Positions 1-5,933 of a DNA stretch of 6,655 bases are shown here, one piece after another. The stretch lies in contig CALFXA010000024.1 in assembly GCA_937928015.1 (NCBI GenBank), positions 1-6,655 on the forward strand, given 5' to 3'. The stretch is from an uncultured Anaerolineales bacterium (GTDB lineage Bacteria; Chloroflexota; Anaerolineae; Anaerolineales; Villigracilaceae). How positions within the stretch are numbered: the first letter of the stretch is position 1; every line of letters starts with the position of its first letter. Below the pieces are notes generated by a model. The model was not told where the DNA came from. It was given only the letters and a program-made list of their open reading frames with translations, and ran no database searches. Position numbers and translations under genes: made by a program.

Positions 1-945
1 CTGCTCCAGGTTGGCGCGCGCCCAGGCCAGCTTGGGGTCCGTTTGCAAGGGCAGGTTTTCGTTGTTCGTGAAGGGCAAGTCTTCCAGGTCGAATCCGTAA
101 TCGCGCAACAGGAAGGAGGCTTGATACAACCGATGCTCCCGCAACGGATCGACGGCGGCTTTGTTTTCGAGCGGAGTATCTGGGATGGGGTGGAAGGCCG
201 AGAAGTAGGCGCGTTTCAAACGCACGTTCTGATGCAGCCATTGTGTGGTGGTGAGGAGTTCGAGGTCCGACTCGTCGGCGCCGCCCGCGACGAACTGCGT
301 GACGGTCGAAGGCCAGCGACCCTTCCAGCCGAGATGGGCGGGTTGGCTGCGGCGAATCTCTTCGACCCACCGCAAGGGTCGCAGTAATTCTTCCATGAAG
401 ACCTTGTGCGGCGCAAGCCGCGAGAGCCGATTCGTATTGGGCGCTTCGAGGTTGATTGAGACGCGGTCAGCCAGTTGCATGGCGCGGAAGACCTGGTCCT
501 TGTCCGCGCCTGGCATGAGCTTGAGGTGGATGTAGCCACGGAAGCCATGCTTCTTGCGCAGGATTTCGGCGGTGTCGAGTAACTTATCCTGAGTGGTGAC
601 GCCGCCGTTTGCCAGCCCAGAACTGAGGAAGACACCCTCGGCTGCACCCGACTGGGTTAGCTTGCTGAACAGATTGGCGAATTCGTCGGGCTTGAAAGTG
701 GCGCGGCGGAAGTCGCGCCCCGCGCGGAAGGGGCAATAAAAGCAATCGCGCTCACAGGCCGAGGAAAGCAGGGTCTTGAGCAGCATGATCTTCTGCCCGT
801 TGGGCAATTGGGCGGGATGGACGAAGGCCTGATTCTGTTCCTTGGAGCTGAAGCAGACGGGACGCGTGGCACTTTCTCCTCGTTCCGCATCGGGCTCGAA
901 GGTCATCTGTGAGGAAAGCAATTTCAGGCGGTCGATTGCGTCCAT
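1..945 (-). CDS. Radical SAM protein, putative DNA modification/repair type (3' end beyond window)
   Basis: The frame is open from the start to the left edge (315 codons); the C-terminus is missing. It carries the radical SAM cluster motif CERDCFYC (CX3CX2C, Cys 64, 68 and 71 from this start), which binds the 4Fe-4S cluster used to cleave S-adenosylmethionine. Around it are segments I recognise from the family annotated as 'putative DNA modification/repair radical SAM protein' (rSAM linked to a uracil-DNA-glycosylase-like partner): LLKTLLSSACERDC, RATFKPDEFA, GVFLSSGL, GYIHLKLMPGAD and ADRVSINLEAP. The family usually exceeds 400 residues and ends in a helix-hairpin-helix region, which would lie outside the window. 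Its substrate is not experimentally established as far as I know. An in-frame ATG at 954 would add three residues, but it overlaps the -10 element of the likely promoter and has no ribosome binding site. I therefore prefer ATG 945, which gives a leaderless message. The gene is separated from the lipoprotein upstream by a strong terminator, so it is transcribed independently. Family assignment is confident; the repair role is inferred. Confidence 0.88.
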   Translation of the reverse strand, partial: MDAIDRLKLLSSQMTFEPDAERGESATRPVCFSSKEQNQAFVHPAQLPNGQKIMLLKTLLSSACERDCFYCPFRAGRDFRRATFKPDEFANLFSKLTQSGAAEGVFLSSGLANGGVTTQDKLLDTAEILRKKHGFRGYIHLKLMPGADKDQVFRAMQLADRVSINLEAPNTNRLSRLAPHKVFMEELLRPLRWVEEIRRSQPAHLGWKGRWPSTVTQFVAGGADESDLELLTTTQWLHQNVRLKRAYFSAFHPIPDTPLENKAAVDPLREHRLYQASFLLRDYGFDLEDLPFTNNENLPLQTDPKLAWARANLEQ

Positions 946-952
946 GAATTCC

Positions 953-981
953 ATTATAGAATAAATGTTCTATTCTGGCAA
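953..981 (-). promoter_or_regulatory. Sigma-70-type promoter for the radical SAM gene
   Basis: Read on the minus strand, TTGCCA (981-976; one mismatch to TTGACA) is followed by a 17-bp spacer and a perfect TATAAT (958-953). The predicted transcription start is at 946-945, the A of the in-frame ATG at 945, so the transcript would have no 5' leader. The -35 element begins two bases after the T-run of the preceding terminator. The match is direct from sequence; activity is inferred. Confidence 0.7.
958..976. promoter_or_regulatory. Palindromic operator candidate with SOS-box-like core
   Basis: An inverted repeat AGAATA-N7-TATTCT fills the spacer between the -35 and -10 elements. Within it, GAATAAATGTTC (959-970, plus strand) matches the GAAC-N4-GTTC SOS box of Gram-positive-type LexA at 7 of the 8 fixed bases. 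A repressor bound here would block RNA polymerase. Which protein binds is unknown; LexA is a hypothesis based on the core and on the gene's presumed repair role. Confidence 0.4.
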
Positions 982-983
982 GC

Positions 984-1016
984 AAAAAAAACAGCGGACT
1001 CTTAGAGTCCGCTGTT
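984..1016 (-). terminator. Rho-independent terminator of the CHAD-ppk1-lipoprotein operon
   Basis: A perfect 12-bp stem (990-1001 paired with 1005-1016) with a 3-nt loop is followed on the minus strand by a run of eight Ts (991-984, overlapping the stem base). It begins 10 nt after the lipoprotein stop codon, which is the ideal place for operon termination. The run of As on the other side of the hairpin is absent, so it is directional for the minus strand. Confidence 0.93.
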
Positions 1017-1026
1017 GGAGCTTTCG

Positions 1027-1875
1027 CTACTTGACGCGAACTGTCAAGTTATATTCGACCGTTGTGCCTCCGAATGGCACGACCGCAACCACATAATCCT
1101 GGCTGGTGGGCAGGTCGAGGCTGAAGTCGGTGATGCCAGATTGGGCACGGGCGTAGGGCTGGCCGTCGTCAAGGCCCCAAATGCTCAGAGCCGCCGAGTC
1201 AGGCGGGACGCTCAGGGTGACGTCCATCTTCTGGCCCTGATTGGCGTGGACCACGTACGAGACGGCGAACCCGCCCTCGGTCAGGCCTTTGAGAACGGTG
1301 CGGGTTTCTCCCAACGCAAATCGGATGCGCGCCATGATGGTCAGACTCAGACTGAATCCCACGGTGGAAGAACCGCCCTGGAGGTCGATGAAGTAATCCT
1401 GGCTGCTGGGAGCCAGACCCTGCCAATAAGACTGATTCGAGGAAGCGGGCAGAAGCACGATCCCGTTGGCCCCGCGGATGGACAGTTTTGCGTCCTGGTT
1501 GGCCGAATCAACCTGGATAACCATCGGCTGTTCGGCAGAGACCCAGAGGGCGTAGCTGAGGGTCTGTCCCGCCTGGATCTGCCCCGTGAGGACCATCTGC
1601 GTGGTTCCCTTTAGGAACTCGATCCGCACGGATGGGACGGGCGGCGTGCTGGTCAGGGTGGCGGGCGGCTGGACGGTCAGTGTGGGCATGGGGGTGATTG
1701 TAGAGGCTGAAGTAGGAGTGGCTTGGGCCTGATAGGCCTGCAGCGTGTTTGCCACCATGGTTGCCACGGTGCTATTATCGACGGGAGTGACGGCGGTCCC
1801 GCCACAGGCTGCAATGATGACCAGTGTCAATAGGAGGGTGGCGACCTTCCGCAAGGGGGTGGACTGTCGATTCAT
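1027..1875 (-). CDS. Lipoprotein with two tandem beta-sandwich-like repeats
   Basis: The 282-residue product starts with a lipoprotein signal peptide: basic n-region (NRQSTPLRK), hydrophobic core (VATLLLTLVII) and lipobox IAAC with the lipidated Cys at residue 24. It is therefore exported and anchored to the outer face of the membrane. Residues about 50-80 form a Thr/Pro-rich flexible linker. Two repeats of about 97 residues follow (roughly 84-180 and 183-279). Both begin R-I-x-F-x-x-G-x-T-x-x-V-L-x-G, share S-Y in the second strand and S-Q-D-Y near the end, and look all-beta, resembling PPC (bacterial pre-peptidase C-terminal) domains. There is no protease domain or catalytic motif, so a binding or envelope role is more likely than enzymatic. 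I chose ATG 1875, which lies one base after the ppk1 stop with AAAGG four bases upstream. ATG 1887 is also possible (adds four residues, overlaps ppk1 by 11 nt, has GGA five bases upstream). Specific function unknown. Confidence 0.85.
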   Translation of the reverse strand: MNRQSTPLRKVATLLLTLVIIAACGGTAVTPVDNSTVATMVANTLQAYQAQATPTSASTITPMPTLTVQPPATLTSTPPVPSVRIEFLKGTTQMVLTGQIQAGQTLSYALWVSAEQPMVIQVDSANQDAKLSIRGANGIVLLPASSNQSYWQGLAPSSQDYFIDLQGGSSTVGFSLSLTIMARIRFALGETRTVLKGLTEGGFAVSYVVHANQGQKMDVTLSVPPDSAALSIWGLDDGQPYARAQSGITDFSLDLPTSQDYVVAVVPFGGTTVEYNLTVRVK

Positions 1876-1876
1876 A

Positions 1877-3991
1877 TTACCTTTCATGTCGTTCCATCAG
1901 AAAATGCTGAACATTGCGAACCTTTTCGTCCTTGTCTGGCTTGAGGCGTTTGTAGGAGCCATCTGCATTCATCAGACGGACGCTGGAATTATCCTTGAGA
2001 TAGAGTCCCAATACCTCGTCACGTAAGTAGCGGATCTGGTCCTGATTCTCGATGGGGAAGACGACCTCGACCCGATTGTTGAGGTTGCGCGGCATCAGGT
2101 CGGCGCTGCCGATGTAGATCTCCTCCGCGCCCTGGTTGAGGAAGTAGTAGACGCGGCTGTGTTCGAGGTAGCGCCCGACCACGCTCAACACGCGGATGTT
2201 CTCGCTCAGGCCCTTGATGCCTGGCCTGAGGCAACAGATACCACGCACCAACAGGTCCACGCGCACACCTGCCTGTGAGGCCTGATACAACAATTGGATG
2301 ATCTGCGGGTCGACGAGTGAGTTGGTCTTGAGGATGAGATGGGCCTTTTGTCCCTGACGGGCGTGTTCGGTCTCGCGCAGGATCATGGCTTCGAGGTGCT
2401 GTCGCAGGTTGACGGGAGCCACCAGCAGCTTGCGATAATCCTGTTGGGTGGAGTACCCCGTCAGGTAGTTGAACAGGTCGGTCGAGTCGGCGCCGATGGC
2501 TTCGTCGCAGGTGAACAGGCCCAGGTCCTCGTAAATGCGCGAGGTGACCATGTTGTAGTTGCCCGTCGCCAAGTGGACGTAGCGGCGGATGCCCTCGCCT
2601 TCCTTACGAATCACCATGGCGATCTTGCTGTGGGTCTTGAGTCCCAGCAGACCATACACCACATGGACGCCCGCCTGCTCCAGTTTTTGCGCCCAGCCGA
2701 TGTTGCTTTCTTCGTCGAAGCGGGCCTTCAACTCGACCAGCACCGCCACCTGCTTGCCGCGCTCCGAGGCTTCGAGCAATGCATCCACCACAGGCGCGTT
2801 GCTGCCGACACGATAGAGGGTCTGTTTGATAGCCAATACCTGCGGGTCACGCGCAGCGGCGTTGAGGAAATCCACCACGGGGGTGAAGGACTGATAGGGA
2901 TGATGGATCAGAATATTGCCCTGACGGATGACGTCGAAGATGTCGCCTGTGAGACCCACCTGTCGAAACGGCTTGGGGACGGAGGGTCGGTAGGGCGGGA
3001 ACTTGAGATCGTGCCGCTCGACGGCGTCATATAACTGCCATAGGCTGCTCAACCCGAGCGGACTGCCCGTCACGTAGAAATCGGATGGCCGCACTTCGAG
3101 GTTGTCCAGTAACAGGTCGCGGACCTCCTCGGGCATGTTCTCGTAGATGCCCACCTGCACCACCGACCCGAATTTGCGGCGGCGGATGCTTTGCTGCATC
3201 GACTCGAGCAGGTCGTCGGCTTCCAGTTCCTGAATCTCCACGTCGGCATCGCGTACCACGCGGAAGGGGTGCGCCGACACCACCTCCATGCCTGGGAAGA
3301 GCGCACCCAGGTTGGCGATGATGAGCTGTTCGAGCCAGACGAAATAATGATGGCGCGGCACGGTCCCATCCTTGCGGACGCCGCCCGAGGAGCGCTTGAG
3401 GGGAATCAGACGCGGCAAGGTATCGGGCACCTTTACACGCGCAAAGCGCTCCTTGCCTTTTTTGTCGCGGATGACGATGGCCAGGTTTAGGCTGAGGTTG
3501 GAGATGTGCGGGAAGGGATGCCCAGGGTCCACGGCCAACGGAGTGAGCACCGAGTGAATCACCTCGTGGAAGTAACGGTCGGCGCGCTCCTTTTGCGGCT
3601 TGGCCAGCTTGTCATAATCCAGCGCATGGATGCCTTCCTTATTGAGCTTGGGAAGGATCTTGCGCTGAAGATGCTGCAGAGCGTTGTTGTATAGTTCCAG
3701 GGAAGACTTGCGGATGGCGGCCAACTCTTCGCGCGGGGTCAGCCCGTCGGGTGAGACGCTGCTGATGCCCGACTCCACCTGTTTGCGGATACCCGAGACG
3801 CGCACCATGAAGAACTCGTCCATGTTCGAGCCGAGGATGGCCAGAAACTTGACTCGTTCGAGCAGGGGATTCTCCTCGCTTTGCGCTTCCTCGAAGACGC
3901 GCTTCTGAAAAGCGAGCAGCCCCAATTCGCGGTTGATGAATTGGGGCGCGACGATGTCGGCAATCGGGGTATCGATGGGGGGGAGGGTCAT
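1877..3991 (-). CDS. ppk1: Polyphosphate kinase 1
   Basis: PPK1 reversibly transfers the terminal phosphate of ATP to a growing inorganic polyphosphate chain through a phosphohistidine intermediate, usually at the inner membrane. The 704-residue length is normal for the family. The N-terminal domain carries FINRELGLLAFQKRV and LGSNMDEFFMVRVSG (about 18-67). The two phospholipase-D-like C-terminal domains hold the hallmark residues: LKTHSK with His454, corresponding to the autophosphorylated His435 of the E. coli enzyme, and RYLEHSRVYYF with His611, corresponding to His592. TLYRV (Arg394) and LKARFDE (Arg423) match the two conserved arginines, and LATGNYN (475-480) is also typical. All active-site residues are intact. 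The ATG overlaps the CHAD stop as ATGA, with a strong AGGTGA ribosome binding site 3 nt upstream, so translation is coupled. Its partner genes are a polyphosphate-binding CHAD protein upstream and a lipoprotein downstream. Essentially certain. Confidence 0.98.
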   Translation of the reverse strand: MTLPPIDTPIADIVAPQFINRELGLLAFQKRVFEEAQSEENPLLERVKFLAILGSNMDEFFMVRVSGIRKQVESGISSVSPDGLTPREELAAIRKSSLELYNNALQHLQRKILPKLNKEGIHALDYDKLAKPQKERADRYFHEVIHSVLTPLAVDPGHPFPHISNLSLNLAIVIRDKKGKERFARVKVPDTLPRLIPLKRSSGGVRKDGTVPRHHYFVWLEQLIIANLGALFPGMEVVSAHPFRVVRDADVEIQELEADDLLESMQQSIRRRKFGSVVQVGIYENMPEEVRDLLLDNLEVRPSDFYVTGSPLGLSSLWQLYDAVERHDLKFPPYRPSVPKPFRQVGLTGDIFDVIRQGNILIHHPYQSFTPVVDFLNAAARDPQVLAIKQTLYRVGSNAPVVDALLEASERGKQVAVLVELKARFDEESNIGWAQKLEQAGVHVVYGLLGLKTHSKIAMVIRKEGEGIRRYVHLATGNYNMVTSRIYEDLGLFTCDEAIGADSTDLFNYLTGYSTQQDYRKLLVAPVNLRQHLEAMILRETEHARQGQKAHLILKTNSLVDPQIIQLLYQASQAGVRVDLLVRGICCLRPGIKGLSENIRVLSVVGRYLEHSRVYYFLNQGAEEIYIGSADLMPRNLNNRVEVVFPIENQDQIRYLRDEVLGLYLKDNSSVRLMNADGSYKRLKPDKDEKVRNVQHFLMERHER

Positions 3992-4860
3992 GCGTCACCT
4001 TTGGATGCGGGGCTGGCTTGCCACGGGAAGGGTTGGTCGGGCGCTGGCCTCCAGAATACCAGCAATTCCCCTTTGTCGTCCAGATAGGCGGAGGTCCGTT
4101 CGGCGCGCAGTCCCTCGAAATAACGGCGGGCAGGCTCGGAGTCGAAAGAGGAGTCTTCCTCGGCGGTTTCCTCCAGCAGGTTCAGGAACGAGGCGGCATC
4201 CTGCACTTCGCCCATCAGCGATTGATAGTCGTGCATGCGTTTGAGCAGGTCTTCGGAGAAATCGGGCAGGGTGGGATGGATGATCTCGACCCGATAGCGG
4301 AATTTCTTGAAGGCCAGCCGCAGACGGTGGATGCTGGCGGGCTGGGCGGCGTCGATCTGGACGTAACGTCGGGTCGCCGTTTCGTAGGCCTGGTCCACCG
4401 CCTGGAGCAGTTCCGTTTCCGCCTCGGGACGGGCGAGCCGCTCCTCCAGGCTGGCGCGGACCTTCTCGAAGCGCTTCTTGAGCGCGGACAGTTTGAGGTC
4501 CTTGACCTGCCTGCGGGCCTTACGCAGCAGGCGCTTTTCACTGGCAAGCAGATGGTCATGCAGTGGCGTCAACTCGGGGTGCGACTCGGCGGCTTCAGCC
4601 AGCTCGGCCAGCATCACCTGACAGTCGCGCAGGTCGTCGAGTTCGTCGATCTGACTCTTGAGCGCGCGGCGCATCTTTTGCAGGCGCGGATGCGGATCGA
4701 GGACGCGGGCCATGTCGAGGCAGGCTACCAGACGGCGGGTTGCCACGCGCAGATCGTGGACGGCGGCCTCGGAGAATTCTGCGCGGCAGTTGGCAAGCTC
4801 CAGGTTGAATTTGTCCCAGCGTTCCTGAAAGGTGGCGAAGAAGCGTTCGGTGAGTGTCAT
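3988..4860 (-). CDS. Stand-alone CHAD-domain protein (polyphosphate-binding family)
   Basis: CHAD (conserved histidine alpha-helical domain) proteins are helical bundles with a strongly basic groove that binds polyphosphate; many localise to polyphosphate granules. The 290-residue product is almost wholly this domain. The N-terminal half carries VHDLRVATRR (34-43, with His35, Arg38, Arg42, Arg43) and DLRDCQVML (76-84). The C-terminal half carries IHRLRLAFKKFRYRVE (177-192, with His178 and a dense set of Arg/Lys) and MHDYQSLMGEVQDA (209-222). These are the two repeated His-containing helices that define the fold. There is no CYTH (triphosphatase) domain, unlike many CYTH-CHAD fusions, and no signal peptide or membrane segment, so it is cytoplasmic. 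It overlaps ppk1 by ATGA. The ribosome binding site is weak (AGGA about 12 nt upstream), but the next Met is residue 50, which would destroy the first motif, so this start is right. It probably organises or recruits polyphosphate made by PPK1. Confidence 0.94.
   Translation of the reverse strand: MTLTERFFATFQERWDKFNLELANCRAEFSEAAVHDLRVATRRLVACLDMARVLDPHPRLQKMRRALKSQIDELDDLRDCQVMLAELAEAAESHPELTPLHDHLLASEKRLLRKARRQVKDLKLSALKKRFEKVRASLEERLARPEAETELLQAVDQAYETATRRYVQIDAAQPASIHRLRLAFKKFRYRVEIIHPTLPDFSEDLLKRMHDYQSLMGEVQDAASFLNLLEETAEEDSSFDSEPARRYFEGLRAERTSAYLDDKGELLVFWRPAPDQPFPWQASPASKGDA
3995..4000 (-). promoter_or_regulatory. Strong ribosome binding site of ppk1 inside the CHAD gene
   Basis: AGGTGA on the minus strand is nearly a full anti-16S match and sits 3 nt before the ppk1 ATG. 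It lies within the last codons of the CHAD gene, just before the ATGA stop/start overlap. It fixes the ppk1 start at 3991 and suggests efficient reinitiation, giving balanced CHAD and PPK1 output. Confidence 0.8.
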
Positions 4861-4917
4861 AGGGTCAACGAATCCTGTTCTGGACGCGGGCTGGCGCCCA
4901 GGTTGTACATACAGGCG

Positions 4918-4947
4918 AGTCTATCCCAAACCCTGAAAATTCGTCAG
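4918..4947 (-). promoter_or_regulatory. Possible promoter of the CHAD-ppk1-lipoprotein operon
   Basis: On the minus strand CTGACG (4947-4942) and TAGACT (4923-4918) are separated by 18 bp, each matching four of six consensus bases. A start near 4911 would leave a leader of about 50 nt before the CHAD ATG. The phoU terminator just upstream makes a promoter in this gap likely; the exact hexamers are uncertain. Confidence 0.3.
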
Positions 4948-4950
4948 GGT
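4930..4950. promoter_or_regulatory. Inverted repeat in the CHAD upstream region, possible operator
   Basis: ACCCTGA (4930-4936) and TCAGGGT (4944-4950) form a perfect 7-bp inverted repeat around a 7-nt AT-rich centre. No T-run follows it on either strand, so it does not look like a terminator. It overlaps the candidate -35 element, where a bound regulator would control the polyphosphate operon. The binding protein is unknown. Confidence 0.35.
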
Positions 4951-4980
4951 CGTTCAGACTCGGGCTGGATGGTGGGATGG

Positions 4981-5027
4981 AAAACGGCGCAAGGAATCCC
5001 GTGAGCGAGTCAGGGAACCTTGCGCCG
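4981..5027 (-). terminator. Rho-independent terminator downstream of phoU
   Basis: A perfect 10-bp GC-rich stem (4985-4994 paired with 5018-5027) continues after a small internal loop as TCCC/GGGA (4997-5000 with 5013-5016) around a 12-nt loop. On the minus strand it is followed by TTTT. It begins about 40 nt after the phoU stop. The T-run is short, so some read-through into the CHAD operon is possible. Confidence 0.75.
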
Positions 5028-5067
5028 ACAATTCTTCGATGATGGCCTGGTGGCGGGAAGCTGGCGA

Positions 5068-5745
5068 TCACATGGATGATTTCTGGGCCATTTCCTCGAT
5101 GGGCTGCATCTGGCCCGTGGCGACGAAGACGATGCGCTCACAGATATTGGTCACGCGGTCGGCCAGCCGTTCGATGTTGTGAGCCGACCATAACACGAAG
5201 TTGGCTCGCTCCATCTGGGAGGGGTTCTCGATGACGAAGTCCATGACCTCATAATAGACCTGCTCGTAGAGCGAGTCGACCACGTTGTCTTCGAAGGCGA
5301 TCTGATGCGCGGCGTCCACATCTAATTCGATGAAGGCGGTCAGGGAACGGTGGAGCATGTCCACGGCGTGGTTTGCCATGTATTCCAAATCTTCGAGGAT
5401 CTTGGGCATGCTCAATCCGCCCGAGCGCAGATTGATGGTGGCGATGCCTTTGGCGTAGTCGCCCATGCGTTCGAGGTCATTGCACATATCGAGGATGGAG
5501 GTCAGGGCGCGCAGGTCATGGGCGGCGGGCTGACGGGTGGCGATCACGGCGATGATGTCGCCTTCGATTTGATATCGCTTTTGATTGATGGCCTGGTCGC
5601 GTTCGAGAATCCGCTTGGAGGCCTCGAAGTTGTGATTCTTCAGGGCGCGAATCGAATCGGTCATGGCCTGCTCCACCATGCTGCCGAGGATCAGGAGTTG
5701 GTCTTTCGATTGTGCGATCTCGTCGCCAAGGTTGTTTTGGATCAT
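5068..5745 (-). CDS. phoU: PhoU, phosphate-signalling regulator
   Basis: PhoU is a cytoplasmic helical-bundle protein that links the PstSCAB phosphate transporter to the PhoR sensor kinase, keeping the Pho response off when phosphate is plentiful. The 225-residue product has the normal length and two-fold repeat. Each half carries the family's metal-binding motif: NDLERMGDYA (89-98, with Asp90, Glu92, Arg93, Asp96) and HNIERLADRV (189-198, with Glu192, Arg193, Asp196). LRALTSILDMCNDLERMGDYAKGIA spans the first signature, quoted here only by its residues 78-102. The frame is open upstream to 5886, but I place the start at ATG 5745, because it has GGAG six bases upstream and the upstream 47 codons give a Pro/Cys-rich non-conserved extension that overlaps a better small gene in another frame. 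It follows that small gene by 58 nt and is closed by its own terminator. No pst or phoR/phoB genes are visible. Confidence 0.95.
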   Translation of the reverse strand: MIQNNLGDEIAQSKDQLLILGSMVEQAMTDSIRALKNHNFEASKRILERDQAINQKRYQIEGDIIAVIATRQPAAHDLRALTSILDMCNDLERMGDYAKGIATINLRSGGLSMPKILEDLEYMANHAVDMLHRSLTAFIELDVDAAHQIAFEDNVVDSLYEQVYYEVMDFVIENPSQMERANFVLWSAHNIERLADRVTNICERIVFVATGQMQPIEEMAQKSSM

Positions 5746-5751
5746 TTTCTG

Positions 5752-5755
5752 CTCC
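5752..5755 (-). promoter_or_regulatory. Ribosome binding site that sets the phoU start
   Basis: GGAG on the minus strand lies 6 nt before ATG 5745. It supports the 225-residue PhoU over the 272-residue reading that starts at 5886. Confidence 0.75.
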
Positions 5756-5764
5756 AGGGGATAA

Positions 5765-5782
5765 AACAGCGGCGGGGCTGTT
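5765..5782 (-). other. Small hairpin between the small membrane protein gene and phoU
   Basis: AACAGC (5765-5770) and GCTGTT (5777-5782) pair perfectly around a 6-nt loop. On the minus strand the stem ends in TTTTAT, and the phoU ribosome binding site follows about 9 nt later. It could be a weak attenuator, a processing site or chance; six base pairs are not strong evidence. Confidence 0.3.
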
Positions 5783-5803
5783 GTGGAGGGTTGGACTAAA
5801 TCG

Positions 5804-5899
5804 TTACTCGTTTTCTTCGTGGCGATGGCGTTTCTCGTCCAGGGTGGCGATGCCGAAGGCACCGAGCAGCAGCATGGCGGCGGCAAAAATGATGTTCAT
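5804..5899 (-). CDS. 31-residue single-pass small membrane protein
   Basis: This short gene reads MNIIFAAAMLLLGAFGIATL followed by DEKRHRHEENE and TAA. Residues 2-20 are one uninterrupted hydrophobic segment, enough for one transmembrane helix; the 11-residue tail is all polar and charged (Lys, Arg, His, Glu). The start has an excellent ribosome binding site, AAGGA, with GGA seven bases before the ATG. It lies 74 nt after the glycosyltransferase-like gene and 58 nt before phoU, both on the same strand, so it is probably co-transcribed with phoU. The long upstream extension of the phoU frame overlaps it in a different frame, which would hide it in a routine annotation. I do not recognise a family. 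It could be a regulator of a membrane transporter or sensor, but function is unknown. It has no Cys for a lipobox and no obvious signal-peptidase site. Confidence 0.62.
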   Translation of the reverse strand: MNIIFAAAMLLLGAFGIATLDEKRHRHEENE

Positions 5900-5933
5900 G
5901 GTTGGTTCCTTTTAGACAGGATACTTTAGAACG

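Noticed and set aside
216..647. 143-codon open frame on the minus strand
   Set aside because: It is an out-of-frame Ser/Arg-rich shadow of the radical SAM gene, which uses another frame and runs off the left edge.
1015..1614. 199-codon open frame on the plus strand
   Set aside because: It is antisense to the lipoprotein and starts inside its terminator hairpin; no ribosome binding site or motif.
2339..3034. 231-codon open frame on the plus strand
   Set aside because: It lies wholly inside ppk1 on the opposite strand and shows no domain; it is a shadow.
4018..5004. 328-codon open frame on the plus strand
   Set aside because: It is antisense to the CHAD gene, whose motifs and ATGA coupling are clear. 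Its translation is low-complexity Gly/Gln/Val-rich with no recognisable motif, as expected for the mirror frame of a high-GC gene.
4865..5071. 68-codon minus-strand frame starting with GTG at the phoU stop
   Set aside because: It runs through the phoU terminator and the putative operon promoter, has a GTG start without a good ribosome binding site, and its Pro/Ser-rich translation resembles nothing known.
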